Assembly: GCA_905250025.1 (NCBI GenBank)
Contig: CAJNOJ010000165.1
Location: 62,001-126,000, forward strand
DNA: 64,000 bases
DNA from: Adineta ricciae
Lineage: Eukaryota; Rotifera; Eurotatoria; Adinetida; Adinetidae
Reading direction: 5' to 3'
Shown: piece by piece, positions 34,602-47,700 of the stretch
How positions within the stretch are numbered: position 1 is the first letter of the stretch
Layout of the letters: each line of letters opens with the position of its first letter
Program-made: the position numbers and the translations under genes
The notes under the pieces: generated by a model
Database searches by the model: none
What the model saw: the letters and a program-made list of their open reading frames with translations, nothing else
What the model was told of the DNA's origin: nothing

Positions 34602-34614
34602 AGCCGATTTATTT
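34602..34614 (+). repeat. Target-site duplication, right copy (13 bp)
   Basis: AGCCGATTTATTT, identical to 30078-30090. Confidence 0.8.
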
Positions 34615-35523
34615 ATTCATTGTTACAATGTGACGAGAGAAATGCGCGATATTTGACATGTAATGCAGAAATTCAACTTTTATTTGACAAAATTCTAATT
34701 TAAAATGCATTACCAGTAGACTAGTCTTGCCTCATTCGTGTATATATCTCTAATCTTCACGGAGAAGCTATGAATATGTCATCTCGCCGATTTATGTTCT
34801 TGTGCACCTGCGAAAATATGATTTTTTTTACACATAACAAAATGACTTGATAAGTGAAGGATGATATGTTCCACACACACAAATATTTATCAAATCTTTA
34901 AAGGTTTACAACAGATTATTCGTTTTTCATGGAAAGAAAGTGTGACATGTAACGCACACAGTTCTTCATTTGCTAACTGAAAGTAAAAGAGATAATCGAT
35001 GTTTCGATCGATGCTCTATTTCTGTGACCATGATTTACCTTCGCTTTCTTGTTTTGAGTCACATTTTGTATGATAACAACCTACGTTTCTTGTTTACACT
35101 TTGTTATTGGTGTTTTGAATGCTATTTACATATCGTTCTCCTTTCCTACGGACATTGATTATACTTGAAATCGACCCAGGTCACTAGAATATGTAATTGC
35201 ACATAAAGCGAAAAAAAAAGGAAAAATAATCAATGACGTGCGACAGTAATGACAAATGTTTTGAGCAATCTTGCCAAAAAACCATGATACTTTGCATTAA
35301 AAGGTACATTATTTAGCATGCATCTAATTATCTGTAGCATAGCCTCACATGTCGTTCACTATAAATACTTGTTCTATTTTCTCATATTGAAAACGTTTTT
35401 TTCGGCAGACAATCATCACACAATGATGTCTACCATCTCCATAAAATTTTTACTTACTAAACAAAATCTTCAATTATTCTTTCTATTCTAGTTACTTTCT
35501 GATTCTTGAATTTCATAAAATCA
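34615..35523. other. Intergenic, no gene seen
   Basis: AT-rich sequence between the retroelement and the first YHYH gene. No coding-like frame; it presumably includes that gene's promoter. Confidence 0.5.
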
Positions 35524-36805
35524 ATGGTTGTGGGAAAAATTGTCATCGCGATTGTCGCAATCGTCGCTGCCATGGTCGCTATTTCAGCAGCAATTGTTCT
35601 AAGTCTTATATCGGTTTATATACCCGATCAAAGTACTTCGGTGACAGGTATGACATGCATCCATGCTTTTCTTTTGAAGAATTGCTTATAATCGTCTATT
35701 CATGGTATTTCAGTTGATGATAAAAATTTCTTCATCATTGTTTACTCTGAATGGTATCATAATTGCAAAGCTTTTACTTCATCTCCACCAGTGATTTATT
35801 TATAATTCAATCTACTTTTTAGCGTATCAGAAGTGCCTAACAGTGGCGTCTAAATTCGCAACAACGGTCACTGGACCAGTTTCAAACATTACAACAACAA
35901 CAGGTGTCACTGTGACATGTTCACAACTAGGATCAACTTCATGTCCAGGTTCCATGGTAAATGGAATATGTACTTGGCAACGCAAATTGGCTGTGACATG
36001 CATTGATGGAACAACTGTTCGTATTCGAGTGCAATCCAATGGTCTACCTGGAAGATGCATGGATGTTCCATCAACTACTTCTATTTCGGAACAAAATGTC
36101 GATTTCGCAGTCAACTTCAATCCGACAGTTAGTGTTAATTCACCGATATTCTCACCAACCACTCAAACACAACTGGACGCTATATCCTGTAACATTACAA
36201 GTCAAAGCTCAGCTCCGTCATGGTCAAATTTAGTTACCTACTCAACAACTTCGTTGGATACCTTAGTTGGAGTAAGTATTGATAATGTCGCCATTCTCAA
36301 TGTCAACAGCGCCAATATGGTTGATCCATTCTATCCATCAGGTAGCTATAGCGCAGAATCAGTCGATAGCTGTTTGGCACATCCTCAGACGAGTGGTGTG
36401 TATCACTACCATGCTGCTAGTGGATGCTCTGTCTCACCTCCAACAGGCAACATTTCGCTGTGTAGTACGTCAAATGGATGTTCAACAAATGTCGCTGGTT
36501 GGATCACATCGACATGGCCTTCATCAGCCAAAAAACTAACTGTTATCGGTATCGCCAAAGATGGTCATGTCATTTATGGACCATACCTTAATGGTGGTAA
36601 ATTAGTTACCACCGGTATCGATATTTGCAATGGAATGTTCTATGATAGCAGTGGTGACTATGGTTATTTTGCCACAACAAAATATCCATATATTACTGGC
36701 TGTTTTGGACCTTCGAACTATCCGTCGGTTGGCCCTAGTTGCACGACAAATGGTCAACAATCGTACACAATGTCAAGCTATGCAGCTGCGAGATATACTG
36801 GATAA
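35524..36805 (+). CDS. YHYH-domain membrane-anchored protein, copy 1
   Basis: Two exons (35524-35647, 35823-36805) give 368 aa. An N-terminal hydrophobic segment (VVGKIVIAIVAIVAAMVAISAAIVL) acts as signal anchor or uncleaved signal. The secreted part is Cys-rich (CPGSMVNGICTW, TCIDGTTVRIRVQ) and leads into the YHYH domain. There SGVYHYHAASGC is followed by LTVIGIAKDGHVIYGP, DICNGMFYDSSGDYGYFAT and YITGCFGPSNY. YHYH domains are widespread in bacteria and scattered in marine eukaryotes; the His pair is thought to bind metal, but no reaction is established. The exon break lies directly after the membrane anchor. It is paralogous to the copy at 53241, with the intron in the same position. Confidence 0.85.
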
Positions 36806-38725
36806 ATAGACAATCAGTAAATGTTGTTTTTTTTTGCCATCGAACTTTCTATCCCTAGATCATTCTAGAAAATTTTTCCTGTAGCACATCACTTGAATGT
36901 ATTTTTCTTACTGCGTACTAACATACCTTCGTTTTACAATAACCTGGTTTTTTTCAAGGACCTAATTATACTTGTCAAAATGCATACTCTTTGTATTTAT
37001 CATATTGATTGATTTCAGTCATGTTGATTGCGTGTGTTTATTCATGCAGTTATAGCTGTACACACATCCTGTCTATTCCCCGACATTAATCCTACATATC
37101 ACGTTGCTCAGATATTAGAGATAAAGTAGACTCTGTAGAAATTGCCTTTCTCTCTGTCGGGTGCAAACGCACGTTTCGTGTCATATATTGTGAATCGCAA
37201 TTTATTCGAATTAATCATGAAACAGAAGAAATGGAAGTGTTTATTTCGAAAGTATCAACATTAGAAATTTTCTCTCTATTTCATACATATTTGCGCAGGT
37301 TAATTTTCGTTCTTTAGCGTCGCAAAAAATATTCACATGTCATCTATTGCTTGTTTTTCCTACCGTTGCGCTCTTGATCATAGTTTCAAGTAAACATCAT
37401 ATGTCTACACCTTTATGTTTTTAATCATACGGGGCGTATCAAGATTGTTATTTCTTCGTCGATTTTGATCTAGCTTTAATTTTATGGCAAACAGTTTCGC
37501 TCCTGATCTGACAGGCACAACGTCAATAGATATAGGTGTATCTAGCGAACTAAAAATCGAAAAATTAATGAAAGAAAAGTTGTTATCAAGACCATCGCAT
37601 ATTGGTAAGGACAATGATGTCTGATTATATTGACGAAAACGATAACAAGTGACTCTTAAAGGTATAGTATTTGTCATGCTATACATGATATTTCATCGCA
37701 CAGTATCTCTGACGATTTGGGTGAATAATCAATATGATTTGTCAGAGTGAGAGGCATGCTAATGTAGAACGAGTATTCAATATATTTGTGATTCTACTGT
37801 ACATATTTCAGTACAGCCGTATGATCTTCTGGAAAAACGTTCCAGTATACATATTACCGACAATTTTGAAAGAGGAAAATGTTGATTTCAGTTATATTTA
37901 AATTTCATCGGCATGTTTAGAAACGATGAAACTCATTCATATCTTCAATTAAACATATGATCAATCTAAAAACTATTCTGATATACTTTTTTTTATAGAA
38001 AAATCTAAGAAATTCATACTATATTCAATCAAGAATCATAGCATCTTGCATTAAATTCGACATCTAGGAACAACAACGAAGAAGACGTATATTTTGGATT
38101 TTAAAAAGTTCATTGATCGGAATATTTCAACTAGTTATATAATTTTGTTTGTAATTTAATAGTGTCGCAAACATTACAATCTCGAAACATGACGTCATGA
38201 TTAAATGAATCTCACTTGTCCACATGTTATCAATCGTAATTATTAGTTAACCATAACGAAATATTTTGAAAGAGGAATTTACCACCCATAATAGATTTTA
38301 ATTCGTTAGAAAAACAATTAGAAAGGATTTTCTTCCGGTATATATACCCACAAGCCTTCACGCACTCTTATCTTATTAGTCTTTCTCTCAACCAAAGAAG
38401 TCTTGGTGACGAGTTTCATGACGTTAACTATTTGAGGAACTCAATGAATAACGAACAGACAGACTGATAAATAACATTTCTTCGCTATATATATATATAT
38501 ATATAAAGATGAATTCACTTTATACTATCTTGCTATCGTTTGCTCTGCTTTGGTGTCATAAGTTTATCAGACAAATAGCAAGAGATACGCAGGGAAAGAT
38601 CCACGGAATATGTTGGAAATAGATAAAACAATTATCTTGAAATTTATCGTGCGAGACAAAATATATTTTCATTACTGGATTAAAAGTCAAGATATTACTA
38701 CGATAAATCAAATAATATACTACTG
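36806..38725. other. Intergenic, no gene seen
   Basis: 1.9 kb of AT-rich sequence. A 93-codon minus-strand frame near 37405-37686 has no recognisable motif and no splice partner. A (TA)n tract lies at ~38489-38507, and the promoter of the giant gene should be just downstream. Confidence 0.5.
38489..38507. repeat. (TA)n microsatellite
   Basis: About nine TA units some 220 bp upstream of the giant gene's start codon. Confidence 0.85.
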
Positions 38726-41700
38726 ATGAGCTCATCTTCGTCAGCCAACGGTAAGACTTTAGGAACTAGTAGATCGACAGTCGGTATATGTCTAACGGTT
38801 TTTTCTGTAATTTCACTTAGCGACCGATAAAGTGAGAATAACAAGTTGAACAAACGGATTTTCATTACAGCTATTTCATCTCTATCTAGTTGATCGTAAT
38901 AGTATAAAAGTGACGATTTGTTAAACGTTTTAGTGCTTACTTATCTCTCCAATCCGGTTGAACATATGACCGCAAGTGAGAATGATAATCGTCTCGCTGC
39001 TCACATGATCAGCGTTGCTTTGGATGCAGCAAAAGGACAAGAAATATCCACCGAATATCTGGATCAGATTCGTAACACAGCTGACAATAGTTCCAGCCAA
39101 TCGATCTCACTTGCGGCCAAATATATTCTTTGTGTACATGCTGCTCAACACTGTGGATTTGTGGAACCGAATTATTTTGTCAGTTTACCTGAACTTTTAT
39201 CGACTGACAATGTAATAATTCGTTCATGTGTTATGTGGACATTTGCAATGATATTACCATGTGAGAATATTCTGAATTCATCTTTAATTCAACTATTATT
39301 CGATTCATTGAAAAATGAAACACTCGGTTGGAGTGTTGCTTATCTTTTTCGGAAGATGTCGGAAAATGGTAAATACATACCGATGATGCCTGATGCCAAA
39401 TGGATCTCTATGGCAAAGCTGTTGTTCGACGAAAAACTGAGTGAACAGGTTCGCACAGCGATCGTCCACACATTATGTCAAGTGCTCAAGGTTCGACAGA
39501 CAACTGCGCCAGTAATCAAACATGAATTAGAAGAACTAGTGATACTTGAAAAGATTCCCATACAACTCTTTGTTGCAACAGTGAATGCTTTACATTTAAT
39601 GATCATCGATGGTGCTATTCTTGAAGATAAAACAGTGAACAAATTACGCCACTTAGCAAAGAACACTGATCGTACATGTATAGAATGTATTCACGAATTA
39701 CTGGATTTCGTTGATCATAAACGAATTTTGTCTAATGCAGTCCTGTTTACAGGTGATAGCCATGTGAAAAAAGAATTAACCATTAGTCAGAGTACATCAA
39801 TCTCTCGTTGTGAAGAAGAATCGATCGAGCCAACATCGAAAGAGTTAGATCTCGATCATTTACTAGGTACGATTGGTTATCTCGATCGAACATTTAATAT
39901 CGAAGCGCAACCAAAAACTGTCTCATCGGGCAGTAATCGGGCTTGGTATCGATCGAATCTTCAGGAAATTGAGAATTTAGGAATGTTAGCTACAAAAGGA
40001 CAATTGAAAGACCGAGATTTTGATTATCTTTTAACCCAGTTCAAAAGTGCGGTTTATGTCGGTTGGACTAAACTGAAAACTCGATCGTCCATACATAAAA
40101 TGATCGCTACTATCTTTCGAGATGCAGCGAGAGTCGAACAAGCCATTCCATTAGGCATCATTGATGAAATGATTGGTCGATTGATAGATGACGAACAAGG
40201 TGTATCTGGTTTATGCGGTGAAACTCTTTTAATCATCGTCCAGAACAAACATGACTTAAACGATGAACAAATGAAAAAAATTAAAGAAGCCTTAATCAAA
40301 ACAAGCGATTCTGCAGTGAAACAAAACTTGATCGAAATCTACGCCCTGTACATTTTGAAAGGCTATCATTTAACACTAGATTTAAGTTCCGTTGAAAAAA
40401 ATTTACAAAATCCTGATACGTGCTTAACTGCCAGTTATCTGTTTTTTAAAGCAGCTGCTATCGAAAAACTCACATTTACTGATCAAACATTACGAATTCT
40501 GAGTCAAGTCAGCATGAACGATAAATATGATATCAAGGCACGAAACAATTGTTTATGGGCGATAGCGTACAGTATCCGAGAGAGCAAAGCGAAGCAGTCG
40601 ATCTCTGCAGAATTAATCAATGATCTTGCTAAAATGCTGACCAATCTAGATACGAGTATCAAACAAACAGCAGCAGTAGCACTTTGTTATTATGGTAAGG
40701 ACGAAAAGATTGTCTTATCTGTACAAGTTCTTGAACGATTAGCTATTATACTCGTCGCAAAAGATCAAGCGCTATTAGATAATCTTGTCTCTCTCTATCT
40801 GAAAGTGTCACAAAGTGATCAAATTATTCCTGCTTTGGCGTTGGACAACCTTGCGCATATTCTTCAACATCCGGACTTTTCCCTTCGTCAAAAAGTTATT
40901 TGGATATTCAATCATGTCGTGACTAAAGGAAGAGAACTATCTGCAGTCAGTCTCGATAAAATCGATCTTTGTTTAGATGATCAAGAATTCCATATTCGAA
41001 ATCCAGCAGGTCAAACGTTTATTACCTACTGGCAAAGTCAACTGCAGAAAGGTGATAATGAGCGAATTCGCCATATATCAGCTCGATTAGAGAAACTATT
41101 GATTCTATTTCAGCATCCATACGAATCAACGGTAAGAATTTCGGCATTGAAATTTCTTCAACAACTGGTAGAAAAACATATTGATTTGCCCGAAACAATT
41201 CTTCAATTAATTGAAATGTGTCTTTATGAACATGAAGCAAAGATTTCTAAGGAAGCCATCGCCGTTGTTCAATCTTACTCCCAACGGCGTTCGCTGCGAA
41301 AGACTACTGTTGTTTGTTTAGAACATTTATTAACCACTGAAACACCAATTCTGTCTGATATCATCGTCATTTTGAAATCTATCGTTGAATCTGGTCATGT
41401 TCTATCGAAAAAAATTGTCGATATTCTTGGTCAATTGATTTTAACGAAAAGCGATCCTAACAATATCGTCATTCTTCTCACGTTCGCTGATCGCCATCAA
41501 CCATTATCAAAATTGGCCGACGAATTACTTCGTCAAATTCATTTTGCTAAAGCGTTAAAATACTCGACACATCAAATGACAATCGACAAAGCTGTTGAAG
41601 GACTACTTCAATTGACGCAGAAAGGTCAACAGTTATCATTATTTGCTCTCAATATATTATTCGAATTGCTGAAATCAGTCAAATTCCAGTCTTTATTAAT

Positions 41701-44700
41701 GCCAATTATCCTTACTGTTATCTGCAATGGACAACATATAAAAGATGACGAACATCGTTCTTTTGTTAGATCAAATCTTTCTTCAAAGTGGTAGTCATCC
41801 GACACATGATTTAGTATTGATCTTTACTGAATTGAGTCGACAAAATCAAATAATTTCTGATAGTGCTGTACATCATTTGGAAAAACTTCTTGACGATCGA
41901 TCGATTAATATATTCATCATCGAGATCTATCAACATTTGCTCGAACGACGAAAATCTCTCGATCCATCCATTGTTCAACGAATTCTCAAATCGTTTGATG
42001 TGAATGTCTGGAAAGATCTATCTACGGATTTCCGATATCGATTAACATCATTCTTCAATGCTTTAGCCAACAATCAACCTATCGATGCAGATCAAACTTG
42101 TTTACCTTCGTTTCTTCGACTGCAACAACCAGTTACGATACTTCGAGAAATCTGTTCGGCTATTCATACTCTCGCAGTCTATCGCCCATATCTTCAGCCA
42201 AGAATGATCGATGCTCTTTTTCAACTATTGGACAGTGAAATCGATACAGACATTCAAGAAATCATTTTGAAAACATTAAGTTTAGTTCGAACGAATTTTC
42301 CTGATGGCTACAATGATCTAAAAGAATGTCTGCATCTGTTCGATCATGCTTCAAATCTCGATGATCAATCATTGCTTATACAATTAAGACGTACGGTGAA
42401 AAGTAACAAGAAATTACCAGAAGCTTATTTAATACGATTATCACATATGCTCTATAGTTGTGATCCCAAACTGAAGGCAGAAGCCGCTGTGCTTCTCGCT
42501 TCGACTCTTCCGGCATGTTCAAGTCTTCCGAAGAAGGTACTTGATGCTATCTATTTAACTTTGTTGGATGATTCAATTAATATGCACACATTACCATTGC
42601 TGTTCGATTTAAAATCAACATAGACACCATCGGTGACTGATGCTCTCCTTCATCTTGTCTGTTACTCGAAACAAGCATCGATTCAACAGCAAGCTCAGAG
42701 ATTATTGATCACTCAGAAGAATAGCAACGTCAAAGTACGCGAATTTCTTGACAATCAAGATCTTGTGCTATCAGAAAAGCAGCACGCACATGTTCAAACA
42801 ATGTTCCTATCATCGGATACCAATGATGTTCATCGAGCATTGAAGATCATTCGTGCCATGATCATTCTCGATAAGCATGTACCACATAAACTTCTCTCTG
42901 CTGTTGTTGCCCAATTGACCCAACATCCGGATGAAATTATCGATTTATTGATTCTTGCATTCAAGCATGGCATTCAGTTCGATGAAATACTCTTTCGGTC
43001 GATTAAAAATGATCTCTGCTTATGCCAAACTGAACATATGTTCGCCCTCATTCGAATCTTGACCGAAAAAGCTGTTCCTTTCCATGAAAAAACACTGGAA
43101 CTTATTTTGTCTCAAGTGAATNTCCGGATGAAATTATCGATTTATTGATTCTTGCATTCAAGCATGGCATTCAGTTCGATGAAATACTCTTTCGGTCGAT
43201 TAAAAATGATCTCTGCTTATGCCAAACTGAACATATGTTCGCCCTCATTCGAATCTTGACCGAAAAAGCTGTTCCTTTCCATGAAAAAACACTGGAACTT
43301 ATTTTGTCTCAAGTGAATTCAAATGCAGTGAACGAACCACTAAATTGTTTAGAAAACATTGCCCGATATCAGCATCTACCGGATCGTCTCATTTCGTATT
43401 TCGTCAAACAGCTCTTTGAAGATTCGGACGATATCGTCAAAAAATCTTTCAGTATCCTTCGTCTTCAAATCTCACGAAGTTACATTAAATTTTCCCATGA
43501 GTTGTTTCAATCTATTCCATTACCGTCTATCATCGATCGAGATCGACTGACTAAAGAAACAACCGCTCAACAATATCTTGGGACACTCCAAACGCTTTTA
43601 TTTGTTGAATATTTTGAACCAACGACATTCGAACTTCCAGTTACTCAATGGTCTCGGCAATGTTTATGCATTGATTTATTGACGAGCTGTTCCGATCAAA
43701 CTCCTGATCGAATTCTGACATTTTATCATCATTTAACAAAGTTCGAATTGTTCAAACAATACCAATTGTACGATGAGCAACGTGATGATTTTCTGCGAGT
43801 ATTAATTGAAAAACAACGCTCGTGTCATTTCAATTTAGACACCGTCAATCAAGTTCTTATCTTTTCAAGGACTTCAACGAATCAAACGATAAAAATTTTA
43901 CAATCGGAAGATGATGATTGGCTCTCCCGAATGCGTTTAGATTTTATTCGAGAGATAATTAGTCAAGGATCGCTCCATGCTCATTACTCTCAAACAGTCC
44001 TGAATCAGTTAATTGAGCGAATTTCCAAAGAATCAAATCTTTTGGCAGAATTGATTGAACCGTTTCTTCAACTTGCACAAACGCCGGATGAGATTTTGAC
44101 TATTCTTGATCTTGTGACAACATATCAAATTAATGGTGATCATTTATTCGATATATTTGTTAAACCTAAGAATCTCGATGGATTCAAATCATTTCAAAAA
44201 GAGCTTGAAGTGATAATTATCAACAAAACATTATCAGTTTGTGCCAATGGATCTGACGAACAGTTGAAAGTTGCTCATCATAACTTACATATCTTGCTTG
44301 ACCATGGTTGGCGATTAAGCAAAATCACTGATTTATTGGATAGTCTCAAGCAACATCAAGGGAACATCGATAGTTTGCCTCGATTTCTGGAATCTTTGCA
44401 GATTCTTGTAGATTATAAAATAAATGAAAACGTTCTGAATCTGTTAAGAGATATCTTATGTCATAAAGATGTTCAATCTTGGCCAGCAAGTATTCACAGT
44501 CTCGCCATCGAACACTGCTTTGGATCCATCAGTTCCGAGAAAAATGTAACCACTCTATTAGCTGAAATCAAAAGTGACAATCCAGATATTAATGTTGGCC
44601 ATTTCAAAAATATGTTTGCTGAAATCGATCAAGCCTATGAAAAAGATTCTTCCTGCTTTCCAGAGACTCTACCAGTCAAAAACTGGAACATCGTGCAAAT

Positions 44701-47700
44701 TCAAAATTGGGCTACTAAAGTTTATACGTTTCAATCGACTGCATCCAATCGCTGTCCTTTGTCAGAAATTCTTGCCGTAATCAAACGTGCTGTGTATCTT
44801 GATTCTCATTTTGAACCACGACCAATTCAAGTTTTGGCTGTTCTTATTATGCTTGATCGCAATCAGCAAGGAGGACGTCTTTTACAAATATTAACAGGTG
44901 AAGGTAAATCCACCGTTGTTTCGATCCTGGCTGTGATCAAAGGTTTACAAAATCAACACATTGATATTATTACAAGTTCAATGACTTTAGCAAAACGCGA
45001 CGCTCACGAACGTGAAAAATTCTATGAATATTTCAATCTAAGTGTGTCTCATAATAACGATGAGACTAGTTACGTTTCCGGGCAAAAACCTTGTTATGCA
45101 GCTAGTATCGTCTATGGCACTTCTAGTCAATTTCAATTCGATTTACTTCGTCATGAATTTAGCCTACTCGATACACGTTCAATTAATAATAACATCGGTG
45201 TAGCTCGTCGTCACGACGTGATAATCATCGATGAAGTTGATAGTATGCTTATTGATGAAAACAATACCATTGCTCGTTTAGCTGACCAGTTGCCTGGAAT
45301 GGAATGGCTTAGTTCATCACTCTATGGAGTTTGGCGAGCAGTTGAAGCTGACGCGGACGTCTTCTCCCATCGAAATTCAATCATAAAGGATCTCAAAACA
45401 CTTTTTCTCGATCCAAAATCACCATTACAATTTCCCAAGCATTTACGCCGATCCGTCATTGATTCTCTTCCCACGTGGATCGAGCATGCGATTCGTGCTA
45501 AAGTTGAATACCGTCTTGATCATCACTACATGATCAAAGATGACGAAACACGCACGAAACGAATTGTGCCTATCGATTTTTCCAATACAGGTGTCATTCA
45601 GACGAGTACAACATGGAGCGATGGTCTTCATCAATTTCTTCAAATCAAACACGGCCTCAAAATGACTCCGTTGACTGTAACTACTAATCACCTCTCAAAT
45701 GTCGGTCTATTTACTCGTTATGGTACTCAAATTTACGGTTTAACAGGTACCATCGGTTCGAAAGACGCTCAAAATCTGCTGCAGAAAATTTACAATGTCG
45801 ACACGGTCATTATTCCACCTTTCAAAGAGAAACGTCATATTGTATTCGATTCCATATTGACTATGAGCGATGATGAATGGTTGAACACTATCGTTTCTAC
45901 TAGTGTAAGTCATGCACAAAATCATCGAGCTGTTCTCATCATTTGCGAAACTCGATTGGATGCCAAAGCTATCAGCAAAGAGTTGCAACGTGCGAATCCA
46001 ACTTGTCTCATTCGTCGTTATACAGACAATACCGATGCAGTCGAATCCAATGCTGTGAATGATAAAATTCAACATGGTGAGATCATTGTGGCCACGAATT
46101 TGGCAGGCCGAGGGACAGACCTGAAAACCAGCCCAGAAGTGGAGAAACATGGTGGCCTTCATGTTTGTTTGACATTTTTACCTAGTAATTTACGTGTCGA
46201 AAAGCAAGCATTTGGACGTACATCTCGACAAGGCAATCGTGGCACATCACAAATGATTCTTTGTCACCATCGCACTTTACGTCAATTGGCGAACACTCAT
46301 CTCAATCTATCTGATACAGACCTAACTGATTCTTCTAATCCATTAACTTTGTTTAGTTGCTGGCGAGAGCAAGCCGAACGTGCGCATCTCGATCGTATTT
46401 GGACTGAAGAAATTAATGAAATTAAATTGAAAGATAATTTATTCAAGAAGTTTTGTCAACTGCTCGCTCAATTACGAAGTGTAAACAATGATCCTTACCG
46501 ATTGCTCAGTGTAAAGGAACAATGGGGTCTATGGCTGAAAGCAATGGATTGTGCCACTCAGAATCGGAAAAGGCTTGAACAGGCAGTCGAGGCAGATGGG
46601 TATGAATGCCATGAAGTGCCTCGCGGTGATGATAGTTTTTATCATGCTATATCACATCAACTAGCGGGAGAATTAGAGGTACGTGATATCAAACAGAAAG
46701 TTATGAAACATATCGATGACAATAAGGATCTTTACACTGAAATGAATGATGAACAACAATATCGCGCGACAAGCAGTGTGTTAAATGTGTCGATCATTAT
46801 TTACCGAAGTGATTATGGAGGTCCACACGTTTATAAACATGAAAATGCTTCAGTTGAATGCTTTCTTGGATATGAAGTTGATTCTTACTATGTTTCTCTT
46901 CAAAAGACCACCACAGAAAACAAAACATCCACCGCACAGCCCCGTAGCAGTGACGCAAAACCACGTCAGCAAAAGATATCGACCCGTGCTAAACTGTTCA
47001 ACGGTATGAAGTTTATGGCAAATAAAGTCAAAGATTTAGGTCAACATCTGATAAAACAATCTGAAACTCAAACGTTCAAATTGAATCTTGATGCTGACTT
47101 CGAAGTTTTCAAGAAGCAGATCGAGAAAGATTTCCAAACAGATGATATCATTCAAAATCCTTCCTATCTGATGTTAGAAGCTTCTACTAAGATGCAAAAA
47201 TTACTTTCATGGGCCAATAAGTTCCGATCTTGGTGTAGTTCTAATCATACTCCAGGAAAGAATATAGTGACTGTTGAACAAGTGATGAGTTTACTCGAGC
47301 GAGCAATCAAACTGGATTCAGTCTTTGCATTTGATGCTTTGACTAATTACGGCTTCTGTCTTCTTCATCAAAATAAATTAATGGGCGAACACAAAACAAA
47401 AGCAAAGTTATATTTAATTAAAGCACAGCAATGCGTTGGTGAATATATCTTGCCGCAATTATATAGCATGCAATTAAAATCCACGGAAAGTTCGGATGAG
47501 TTCGTTTTTGACGATTTTGCCCAACAAATTCAAATCAAAGTCGATATTCTTCAACTTTATCTTAGTCATGTGAGTAATGCGATTACAGTAATTGAAGAAT
47601 CACAAAAACTGATTGATATTATCGATACCACTAGTAAAGAACAGAGGATCAGCAAAAAATTGTATCATGATGAAGTGGGTAAATTTCTCGACACATGTTC

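Noticed and set aside
37405..37686. 93-codon minus-strand frame
   Set aside because: No recognisable motif, no supporting splice sites and AT-driven composition.
43123..43318. True tandem HEAT-repeat duplication
   Set aside because: Identity is exact and the copies meet at an N; diverged neighbouring repeats make a real perfect repeat improbable.
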